The notes under the pieces were generated by a model. That model had not been told where the DNA came from. It searched no databases and saw only the letters and a program-made list of their open reading frames with translations. 55,204 bases of DNA. Source: a virus. The stretch lies in the IMG/VR virus record IMGVR_UViG_3300009529_000010, positions 1 to 55,204 of that record, one strand, 5' to 3'. Both the position numbers and the translations under genes were made by a program. Shown here one piece after another: positions 41,242 to 48,044 of this stretch; position 1 is the stretch's first letter; the number at the start of each line of letters is the position of its first letter.

Positions 41242-42231
41242 CTACCTTACCGCTTCGAAAAGCGTTGCTTCAAACACGGACCAAGAGTCTACCCAGCCGG
41301 AGCGGATCCCACGTTCGATCCGGGACAACCCGGACAAAAGGGAGACAAGGCTCCCTTGATCCCACTTCCGCACGACCGGCAGGATGTTTTTCTTCAGCAC
41401 GTACTCATTCAAACCAGTTTGAATTGCGACCCCCGAGGGGTTTTCTCCTTGGTCCAGCAGCGCCTTCACCTCAAGCCACTTGACAACGTTGAAATTGACC
41501 AACGCCATCGTTTTGAGCACAGCGCCGCTCTTAGGCCCTCCAGTGGTCTGCCGCACTCGATAAAGCGCAGAAGAGAGCCTGTTCAACTGCTTCTCCCCCA
41601 AGGCGTCTACCACCGGTAGAACACTCGCCTCCGAAAAAGAGGTCAACGTGCGCCTTACCAAGTCCGGGGTGACTTCCTTCACCCCCTCGGACTCAGCGAG
41701 CAAGGCAATTTTCTCTACCTCAAAAGAGAGAATGCCAAGATCGGTTCCTGCGGTGGTCACGATCCCATTAGCAATGGAGATATCGATGGAGAACCCCTTG
41801 TCTCGAACCCAATCCAGCACGTACTTTGCCGCCCAAGCGTCTCGCTCCCAAGGCTTTGGGGAAGAGAACTTGGCCACCAAGTTCTGCGGCAAGAATTTGG
41901 CAATCTTCCCAGGAGCAGATTTAGCCTTGATCTCCCCATCTACGTGGATAACCAGCGCCAAAGAAGAGTCGCCTCGTTCGTAGTGGTCCTGGACTACCTG
42001 AACGTCCATCTTCTCCGGGTCGTCTACAATGACCAGATACTTTTCATCGAAGAGCACGCCGGTGGTAGACATCAAGTCTACGAGCCCCTCTTTGTCGGTA
42101 CCCGAAATACGCTCTACAATACGCCCAGTTGCTTCTGCCCCCTGGATTGCTTTCGCAATCTCATTACGGACCAAGTAATCCTCGGCTCCCGAAAGCATAC
42201 ATACAGGAGGCGGCTTTTTCCACATGCTCAT
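41242..42231 (-). CDS. holA: clamp-loader delta subunit-like protein
   Basis: A 329-residue protein, the size of HolA. It starts PPPVCMLSGAEDYLVRNEIA, matching the HolA opening (G.E.yL..e). The middle has YLVIVDDPEKMDVQVVQDHY and SLALVIHVDGEIKAKS, as in the collapsed AAA+ domain without Walker A. IANGIVTTAGTDLGILSFEVEKIALLAE is the typical helical middle domain and the C-terminal collar helices follow. Delta opens the clamp ring. It overlaps the delta-prime-like gene by 4 nt. Confidence 0.85.
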   Translation of the reverse strand: MSMWKKPPPVCMLSGAEDYLVRNEIAKAIQGAEATGRIVERISGTDKEGLVDLMSTTGVLFDEKYLVIVDDPEKMDVQVVQDHYERGDSSLALVIHVDGEIKAKSAPGKIAKFLPQNLVAKFSSPKPWERDAWAAKYVLDWVRDKGFSIDISIANGIVTTAGTDLGILSFEVEKIALLAESEGVKEVTPDLVRRTLTSFSEASVLPVVDALGEKQLNRLSSALYRVRQTTGGPKSGAVLKTMALVNFNVVKWLEVKALLDQGENPSGVAIQTGLNEYVLKKNILPVVRKWDQGSLVSLLSGLSRIERGIRSGWVDSWSVFEATLFEAVR

Positions 42232-42956
42232 AGAAACATCACCAGCATTTCGTACTTGGTCGGATTGGAGTGCGTCAACCCCTCTCTAACCCTCTCCCAC
42301 AGTTTAGAGGTCTCCTTGTCTAAGGGGAGTCGGCTCTCCAACACCTTCGCAACGGCAGTAAGGACTTGACCATGATCAAGATCCTTCCAAACCGAAATCA
42401 CTTTAGCCCGGTCACCTGCCAAGGAAGCGTCAATCAAATCCCTCGCCTCGTCGAGAACATGGTCTTCGTAGGGCTCCTCACCGGGACACCATACCTGTCG
42501 ACATCGAGAGCGGATGGTCGGGCTTACGTCTCCGGCATCCACAGCCCAGAGCACGGGACGAAACACTGCCGAATCGAACTCCTCAATGGTCTTTAGCAAC
42601 GCGTCGGTAGCCGCTTGACGGGCTCGATCAAGAGGGCCGATGACCAGGGTGTTGATCCCATCTCCCACGGACACCTGACCGGATAGCTCCACGATCTTAC
42701 GGGCGTCGTCAATCTTGAGCCCATCATCCCCGATGGGGTCTTCAATCATACGACCCAGATCCCGCGCCTTCTGTAGCGCCTTATCGCGGGCCCCGGGCCC
42801 ATGATAGAGATATGCAGTTGTGTATCTCACGCAGCGTACCTTACAGGGAGACACCGTCACATCACCTTCGTTCTTTGGAGTCGAACTGTAGTCACTTATA
42901 CCCACGTCGGGAATAGAGGGATCTTCGTCACAGGGAGACACCAAAGCCTTTGCCAC
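42228..42956 (-). CDS. holB: clamp-loader delta-prime subunit-like protein
   Basis: A 242-residue protein starting at GTG. YLYHGPGARDKALQKARDLG replaces the P-loop (no GKT, as in many delta-prime proteins). VIGPLDRARQAATDALLKTI followed by EEFDSAVFRPVLWAVDAGDV matches the sensor region. SPTIRSRCRQVWCPG contains the SRC arginine finger motif. Only the AAA+ module and a short helical end are present, so it is shorter than cellular HolB (about 330). The N-terminal 50 residues before CVRYTTAYLY look disordered, and the true start could be later. Confidence 0.78.
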   Translation of the reverse strand: MAKALVSPCDEDPSIPDVGISDYSSTPKNEGDVTVSPCKVRCVRYTTAYLYHGPGARDKALQKARDLGRMIEDPIGDDGLKIDDARKIVELSGQVSVGDGINTLVIGPLDRARQAATDALLKTIEEFDSAVFRPVLWAVDAGDVSPTIRSRCRQVWCPGEEPYEDHVLDEARDLIDASLAGDRAKVISVWKDLDHGQVLTAVAKVLESRLPLDKETSKLWERVREGLTHSNPTKYEMLVMFL

Positions 42957-43140
42957 AAGTCAGACATTTGTATTTGAGGTAGGTCCCTCCCATGGGGAGC
43001 TTCCGCTTCATCTCTACCTTCGCCATCTTGCCAGGGCATCCTTGGGTGGCTCGGCACGAAACCCACACTTCCTCATTCTCAGGGAACTCAAACCCCGGTG
43101 TGGTTTGATTAGGGTTCGGAGGCTTCACATTGCTCGGCAT
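42928..43140 (-). CDS. small zinc-ribbon protein
   Basis: 70 residues. Two Cys pairs, VSCRATQGCPGKM and KYKCLTCGKGF, form a likely zinc ribbon. It overlaps the start of the delta-prime gene by 29 nt. Such ribbons bind nucleic acid or protein. Function unknown. Confidence 0.7.
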   Translation of the reverse strand: MPSNVKPPNPNQTTPGFEFPENEEVWVSCRATQGCPGKMAKVEMKRKLPMGGTYLKYKCLTCGKGFGVSL

Positions 43141-43153
43141 CGTTGGACTCTAC

Positions 43154-43573
43154 CTACGAGGGTAGGGGACCGTACCCAGCCTCATGAAAACTCAGGGCCA
43201 GGGCCTCTCCAATGATCCTCGCCAGTTCTGGGGCGTTACCCTTCCAGAGTAACAAGAACCCCTCATTCGGGGTGGAGGGGTCCCATCGAGGATCTTCCAA
43301 GACCGGACGGACTGCTCTCTCCCACTGCCTCTCATTCACCGTCACAGGAAACCCCGGGACCGTTACGGCAGGCAGGATGTTAGGAGTGAACCCCGGTAGG
43401 GGTCGGATGTCTACCAGGGAAGACCAGGCTGCTCTGCTGGTCCCTCTGTAGATAGGGACTGCCAACCTCAACAGGATAAAGAGCACAGGGACTGCCAACT
43501 TATCCCTGGCTTCCGTAGGAGTCAGGTTTTGACCTACTCCAAACCTTCTCCTTGCTAACCCTACGCCCATCAC
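43154..43573 (-). CDS. hypothetical protein, 139 aa
   Basis: A possible gene with no recognised family. The last half looks like a folded domain: WERAVRPVLEDPRWDPSTPN followed by GFLLLWKGNAPELARIIGEA. The first 40 residues are less convincing, and a short direct repeat (AGGGACTGCCAA, at 43456 and 43488) falls inside it. It may be the first gene downstream of the control region that follows. Confidence 0.5.
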   Translation of the reverse strand: MMGVGLARRRFGVGQNLTPTEARDKLAVPVLFILLRLAVPIYRGTSRAAWSSLVDIRPLPGFTPNILPAVTVPGFPVTVNERQWERAVRPVLEDPRWDPSTPNEGFLLLWKGNAPELARIIGEALALSFHEAGYGPLPS

Positions 43574-44390
43574 TCTCGTGAATTGATAACAGGATTACCA
43601 CTGGATCAGTCTATAGGCACACCTCACCCACTACCTCAAACCATCCCTTGATGGGGGGTTGAAGTGCTCTATTCTCTAGTTTTTGAGGGTTCCCAGGCCC
43701 TCTGGGCCTTCGGAGGCCAGGAGTGGATCGAAGTCAGTGTTGTCTGTTGGTGTACGGAGTGTAGTAGGACTATGGTTAGTATCTGTATTTGAAGTAGAAG
43801 TATTTGTAGTGAAAGTAGTAGTATTGAAAGTTGGAGTAGTGAGTGAGATTAGAACAGAAGAAACACTCTCTCTAAATTCTCTTAACTAGTTAATTACTAG
43901 AGAGGGAAGAATCCCTACACCGTCAACCAGATGGCATAGGGTTTCTAGAACCTCTAAAAGAGAACGAGAGGTCTCTTGAGAGTGTCCATAGACAGACATC
44001 CCCTGAAAGGGGATACCCGGGACTAGGAGTCCTAGGTGATCAGTCATGGTCATCTTGGAGATCATCTTGACAAAGGGTTTGAAGGAAGATCAACCTGTTC
44101 AGTGCAACCTTGAGGGTCTCTCGATCCCTACTGTCTTGGAGGCTTCGTTGTCCCTCCAGGGTTTCCCCTGCTTCCCCACTGCTCTGTGCTCAATACCGAA
44201 AACCCTGTATGGTGGTCATGGGAAGACACGACCCTTTCAGGGTCTGGTTGTCCGGCGTTAGATTCAGAGCGAGCGTTCCGCTCGACCCTCCTGAGACTTC
44301 CATGGAGGGCTCTGTCCCCTCAAAAAAGAAGGGCGAAGACAGCGCCTTCACATTACCCACCTGAGAGGAAAACGACTGCTTAAAAGGAAA
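43574..44390. other. gene-poor, hairpin-rich region
   Basis: No convincing gene on either strand. It contains short perfect hairpins: 43998-44014 (7 bp, loop GAA), 44023-44035, 44230-44244 (GACCCT and AGGGTC), 44270-44284 (CGAGCG and CGCTCG) and 44286-44309 (CCCTCC and GGAGGG). There is a C-less tract at 43784-43854 and a nested palindrome at 43868-43904. It may hold an origin, promoters or a structured RNA. See the findings. Confidence 0.6.
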
Positions 44391-44408
44391 AGCCCCCTCC
44401 TGGGGGCT
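44391..44408 (-). terminator. Rho-independent terminator of the kinase gene
   Basis: Minus-strand hairpin AGCCCCC and GGGGGCT with a 4-nt loop, followed by TTTCCTTTT. It lies 27 nt after the stop of the kinase gene and closes the operon. Confidence 0.8.
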
Positions 44409-44434
44409 AGGAAGGTCCCTGAGACCGGGAGCAC

Positions 44435-44968
44435 CTACCGGACAACCTGGAGGCTATCCCACCCCTCCCCCGATTCTGGGGGGGTCTCTGAGAGCCTGAG
44501 AGCCATGGACTCCAAGACGTGCTCGGGCACCTGTCGATCGGGAGTGCGACTCGCGTTGCGCGACTTGCACACTTCTAGTGGGGTGTCGATCCAAACGGCC
44601 TCGACCCGGAGGTCCTTGCGGACTTGGGCCTGAGCGGCCCGGATAGCCGCCAAGAGGCGTCTTCGGTCCCGAGGGGATGCCAGGGTGGCGTCGAAGTACA
44701 CAACACCCTCCTGGCGGTTCTGAGAGAGCCAGGTGGACTTGCCTGCGCCGGGGACTCCGACCAGGGCTACGACCGTATGCGTCGTTGGGAGTTTGACCAG
44801 CGCGCGCAAGAGATCGTATGACGCGCCCCAAATGGGACCCTGTTCTTCGGGGCGATGCACATACCGCCCGTTTTCGACCCGGAAGTCATCCGGGGACACC
44901 ACCTTGGTGGTCAGGGCTTGTTTCCAAGTGGACGCAATCCGCGTCTCCAGAGTGTCTTGCTTACTCAT
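44435..44968 (-). CDS. P-loop kinase, polynucleotide-kinase-like
   Basis: About 177 residues from the ATG at 44968 (AGAGGA 5 nt upstream). Walker A is VALVGVPGAGKSTWL, followed by QEGVVYFDATLASPRDRRRL and VEAVWIDTPLEVCKSRNASR, where the Arg-rich stretch corresponds to the lid (LxxxxxRNxxR) of PNK and similar kinases. This pattern is that of 5'-hydroxyl polynucleotide kinases or adenylylsulfate-kinase-like enzymes; the substrate cannot be told. The gene overlaps the tiny acidic gene by 8 nt (ATGAGTAA). Confidence 0.8.
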   Translation of the reverse strand: MSKQDTLETRIASTWKQALTTKVVSPDDFRVENGRYVHRPEEQGPIWGASYDLLRALVKLPTTHTVVALVGVPGAGKSTWLSQNRQEGVVYFDATLASPRDRRRLLAAIRAAQAQVRKDLRVEAVWIDTPLEVCKSRNASRTPDRQVPEHVLESMALRLSETPPESGEGWDSLQVVR

Positions 44969-45131
44969 CGGTATCCTCTCGCATGGAGGGTGGAACAAAG
45001 AACAGAGCCGCCTCATCGGCGAGAAGTCGACGCATGTGTTCGCGTTGCTCGCGCAGCTCTTCCTCGGAGGGGAAATCCAGGTCTTGGTCGTCCATAAGGA
45101 CGAAACCGGGGAGATGCGTGTTTTCTTCCAC
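44961..45131 (-). CDS. small acidic protein, 56 aa
   Basis: Begins at GTG with GAGG 4 nt upstream (MEENTHLPGFVLMDDQDLDF), or at an in-frame ATG (MDDQDLDF). It is Glu/Asp-rich with a helix EEELREQREHMRRLLADEAA. Its stop overlaps the kinase start, so both are translated together. Function unknown. It is short but well placed between a terminator and a coupled gene. Confidence 0.65.
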   Translation of the reverse strand: MEENTHLPGFVLMDDQDLDFPSEEELREQREHMRRLLADEAALFFVPPSMREDTDE

Positions 45132-45139
45132 GTCGCCTC

Positions 45140-45172
45140 AAAAAAGGCGGTTAGGGAACTTCCCTAACCGCC
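45140..45172 (-). terminator. strong Rho-independent terminator
   Basis: A perfect 13-bp inverted repeat, 45146-45158 with 45160-45172, with a TTTTTT tract at its 3' side on the minus strand. It separates the tiny gene at 45183 from the kinase operon, so the kinase operon needs its own promoter or read-through. Confidence 0.88.
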
Positions 45173-45182
45173 TGTGAAAGGT

Positions 45183-45344
45183 TTAGAACGAAAGGCCATC
45201 GTCGCCGTAGAGTTCCTCCAAGGAGGGGTCTCCGGAAGCCTTCATGAAGGCCACGTCCTCGTCGGACAGGGTCTCCTGAAAGTCATCGCGGATGTCGTCG
45301 AGCGCGTCGGCCAGGATTTCGGGATCGATGTAGAACGGGTCCAT
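45183..45344 (-). CDS. small acidic protein, 53 aa
   Basis: MDPFYIDPEILADALDDIRD is followed by a Glu/Asp-rich remainder ending YGDDGLSF. The frame is complete, with a strong terminator right after it. The GTGAGG just ahead of the ATG is closer than ideal (1 nt). No family recognised. Acidic small proteins like this often inhibit host enzymes, but nothing here proves it. Confidence 0.6.
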   Translation of the reverse strand: MDPFYIDPEILADALDDIRDDFQETLSDEDVAFMKASGDPSLEELYGDDGLSF

Positions 45345-45383
45345 GCCTCACAAACAAGGCACCGGACAAAAATCTTCCAACCG

Positions 45384-46649
45384 TTATCGTAAAAGCCAGC
45401 GCTGCGCAACACGCGCAGCCATGTGGGACCGAGGCTCCCCCATCACGTCATCTTGCTCCATCAAGTCGAAGTTCATGTATTCGTTAGGTTCGGTATCTGA
45501 GAAGGAAAACCAAGGTTCCAGAGGAATTTGATCCTCTGGGAGATCGGGGGCGTACTTGGGCTGGCGGTAGAACAGCTCCACCACATCCTCGTCAGACTTC
45601 TTGCCGACCCGGGCACCGAAGGCAAACTCCGTGGAGAACTCCAGATCGTCGAGAATCTTGTCCACGACCTTTTGGATCGCGGGGTTTCGCGCAACATGAT
45701 CCTCGATGAACTTCTCGACGTTTTTACCTCCCGAGCCAAAGGTTTTGGTGACTACACCAGTGTCGTTCGAGATCCCCAGGTTTCGCGCAGCCTGGTTCCC
45801 CACCTGCTTCATCACCACGCGGTAGAAGTAGCTGGGGTCCTTGTTGAGGGCGGAAAGTTGGGACTTGTTCGGCAGTCGGTACTTGGTCTTGCCCTTGCCA
45901 AGCTCGCGGAAGAACTCCTTCATCAACTCTGCCTTCTCAGGCTTGCGCCCGAAGACACGATCAATAGCGTTATCCAAAATAGCTCGAATCTTAGTCCCTC
46001 CTGGGAAGCTCTGGGGGGAGTTTAGGGCCATCAGGAGGATGTTTTCACGAACATTCGGGTCGTCCACTGACACAGTAGGTTGCTGCTGGATAAAGCTGTC
46101 CCTCTCACCTTCCTGAGAAGGGACGCCGACTTCCATCTTCTCCCGCAGACGCTTCTTTTCGTTCAATGCGAGCCTCTTTGCTCCAGTTGCGGCGATGCCG
46201 CGTACTTGAGCTGGGGTCAGGTCACCTTCCAAAAGGGCCTGAACTTTGGGACGGTCCTTGCCGATTGCTTGGCCGGCGGAGTAGAACTGTCTGCGATTTG
46301 CCCGTCCACCTGGAAGGCTAGATTCTGAGACGATCTCCTGGGCCAGATCCTCCGGATCAATGCCGGAAACCCCCCGCAGGATCGAGGCGACGGCCTTGGC
46401 CGCCTCATCGTACATTCCCGTGTTCCGGTTCGTACTCCAGTTCGGGTGAAGTCCTCCGTCTTTGGACGCGGCCCACTCATCGGCATCTCCAAAACCTTGA
46501 GCCTTCCGGCGGATCCAAGTTCCTGGAGGAACCCCAGCCACTCCCTCCAAGAAGCTCAAACGGGCCAAGGCGTCCATCGAGAAGGCTGCTAGGACGTGAC
46601 GGGCTGCGAGCCGCAGCGTAACTTTTTGGAGCAAATCTTCGGAAGCCAT
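45384..46649 (-). CDS. hypothetical protein with shared segments at both ends
   Basis: 421 residues. The N-terminus has LLQKVTLRLAARHVLAAFSM and the C-terminus ends HMAARVAQRWLLR, both of the shared basic/hydrophobic type. Between them the protein is helical, with PEDLAQEIVSESSLPGGRAN and ENILLMALNSPQSFPGGTKI, later VGNQAARNLGISNDTG. No motif or fold recognised. Such paired terminal segments would suit attachment to or packaging into a virion (inference). Confidence 0.75.
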   Translation of the reverse strand: MASEDLLQKVTLRLAARHVLAAFSMDALARLSFLEGVAGVPPGTWIRRKAQGFGDADEWAASKDGGLHPNWSTNRNTGMYDEAAKAVASILRGVSGIDPEDLAQEIVSESSLPGGRANRRQFYSAGQAIGKDRPKVQALLEGDLTPAQVRGIAATGAKRLALNEKKRLREKMEVGVPSQEGERDSFIQQQPTVSVDDPNVRENILLMALNSPQSFPGGTKIRAILDNAIDRVFGRKPEKAELMKEFFRELGKGKTKYRLPNKSQLSALNKDPSYFYRVVMKQVGNQAARNLGISNDTGVVTKTFGSGGKNVEKFIEDHVARNPAIQKVVDKILDDLEFSTEFAFGARVGKKSDEDVVELFYRQPKYAPDLPEDQIPLEPWFSFSDTEPNEYMNFDLMEQDDVMGEPRSHMAARVAQRWLLR

Positions 46650-46719
46650 GGGAGAAAGTCTCTAACAAAGCCCAGGATATAAGAAAATCACCATGTTAGG
46701 CGATCCTGGCTCTTTTTTC

Positions 46720-46748
46720 TTGACATGAACTTTGGCTTGGAGTAAAAG
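46720..46748 (+). promoter_or_regulatory. sigma-70-type promoter for the sigma factor gene
   Basis: A perfect TTGACA box, a 17-nt spacer and TAAAAG as a weak minus-10. It points toward the gene at 46848. Just upstream lies an imperfect inverted repeat (GCCCAGGAT and ATCCTGG, 46676-46710) followed by TTTTTT. Confidence 0.5.
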
Positions 46749-46847
46749 AGGGTCGCTCTCGCCGTATGGCACGAGCTTCATTTCAAGAACCCAGAACCCT
46801 TAGCTGAGTTGCTACGCAACCAAGCACCCCGGAGAAGAAGCTGACGC

Positions 46848-48044
46848 ATGACTGAAAGTAAGAGCCGTCTTACGGCTAAAGACCTTTTTGAGCCCCTCCT
46901 GTACGTCCTCGGCAAGCACACGGGATTTGATCCTCAAATCTCGGTCCCGCATGAGGCTTTGATGAACGAAGTTCTCGAAGTGGCAGGAATTGATCCAACC
47001 TCTAGTGTGCTCACTGGTCGAGATGGCCTGTATCGGCGCGTCCACTTTGCCTGGAGAAATCAGTGTAAGGGATACACGGGTGTGTCCCGTGTCCCGTACT
47101 GCACCAAGGGTGCGCAGAGGGGGCACTGGGGGCTGACGGAAGCGGGGGTCTCCCGAGCACGGGAGCTGGTCTCGGTCTTCGATCAAGATCCGTCTCAGGA
47201 GATCCTCACTACTCTCAGTCAGGAGGCTCTTCGGCTTTCTATCGAAGAGGTGGAAAACACTCCCGATGAGCCCGATCCCGGGCTACTCCCTGCGCCGCGC
47301 GTTGCGGCGCGCCGTAACGAAACGGCACAGTGGATCGAAGAAAAGGGGCCCAAGTTGATGGCTCGGCTTCGGCAGCATCTCTCCCTCAAGATGCCCCGGT
47401 CCCTGGTCATGGATAAGGTAGACGACCATATCCAGACTTTCCTGACCAACCTCATCAGGCGCGATGCTCTCGCCCGTTACATCGCGGAGGGCAAGTCGAT
47501 CCCCCTCTCGCGCGTATGTGCCTGGTGTCGACGGTCGGCCTACTCGGACATTCGAGACGAGGGGCGCGATCCGGTGACTCGTACCCTTCACGGTGCCCTG
47601 ACCCGAGATGAGTGGACGCAACGGAACGAGTCCAACTGGACCACCGAGGTAATCCCCACCACGATCAACCAGAGTGACAGGCTCTCCCTGGGATCCAGTT
47701 ACGGTATGGGGTCTTACGATCCCGAGGCACAGGGGGTCAATGCCATGGATTTCCTGGTGGCGGACTCCGATGTGGAGGTGGAGGTGGCGGACTCCGAGGC
47801 ATTCGAGCACACCTACGACATTGTCGCCCAGGCAATCTCAGATGCACTCCGAGGCAAAGAGCACGATGCTGCTCTCCACCACCAGGTCCTCATGGATCGT
47901 TTCGTGAAGCGGCTCACCGTCGCGGAATTGGCAGAGAAACACAACATCCCCAAGGAGACGGCGACGGCAGTTGTGGGGCGTATCCGAAAGGCAGTACGCA
48001 AAGCCCGAGATCAGGGTGCCTTCAGCGAAGTCCTGAGAGACTAG
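46848..48044 (+). CDS. phage RNA polymerase sigma factor
   Basis: A 398-residue protein on the plus strand. The N-terminal third has a winged-helix look (GLYRRVHFAWRNQCKGYTG, then GHWGLTEAGVSRARELV). The middle matches sigma-70 region 2: SLVMDKVDDHIQTFLTNLIR followed by VCAWCRRSAYSDIRDEGRDP. The C-terminus is region 4: LTVAELAEKHNIPKETATAV followed by VGRIRKAVRKARDQG, an HTH. It should redirect host RNA polymerase to phage promoters. Its ribosome site is weak (GGAGAAGAAG). It overlaps the next minus gene by the stop codons. Confidence 0.83.
   Translation: MTESKSRLTAKDLFEPLLYVLGKHTGFDPQISVPHEALMNEVLEVAGIDPTSSVLTGRDGLYRRVHFAWRNQCKGYTGVSRVPYCTKGAQRGHWGLTEAGVSRARELVSVFDQDPSQEILTTLSQEALRLSIEEVENTPDEPDPGLLPAPRVAARRNETAQWIEEKGPKLMARLRQHLSLKMPRSLVMDKVDDHIQTFLTNLIRRDALARYIAEGKSIPLSRVCAWCRRSAYSDIRDEGRDPVTRTLHGALTRDEWTQRNESNWTTEVIPTTINQSDRLSLGSSYGMGSYDPEAQGVNAMDFLVADSDVEVEVADSEAFEHTYDIVAQAISDALRGKEHDAALHHQVLMDRFVKRLTVAELAEKHNIPKETATAVVGRIRKAVRKARDQGAFSEVLRD

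Noticed and set aside
43683-43889. Small plus-strand frame in the gene-poor region (Val-rich product)
   Set aside because: It is produced by the C-less GTA-like tract. The product is low-complexity and there is no ribosome site.
44046-44261. Possible plus-strand gene in the hairpin-rich region
   Set aside because: Two perfect hairpins and no ribosome site or recognisable domain; several frames are equally open.
43574-44434. tRNA genes in the gene-poor region
   Set aside because: I looked for cloverleaf-like stems and T-loop sequence and found only short hairpins.
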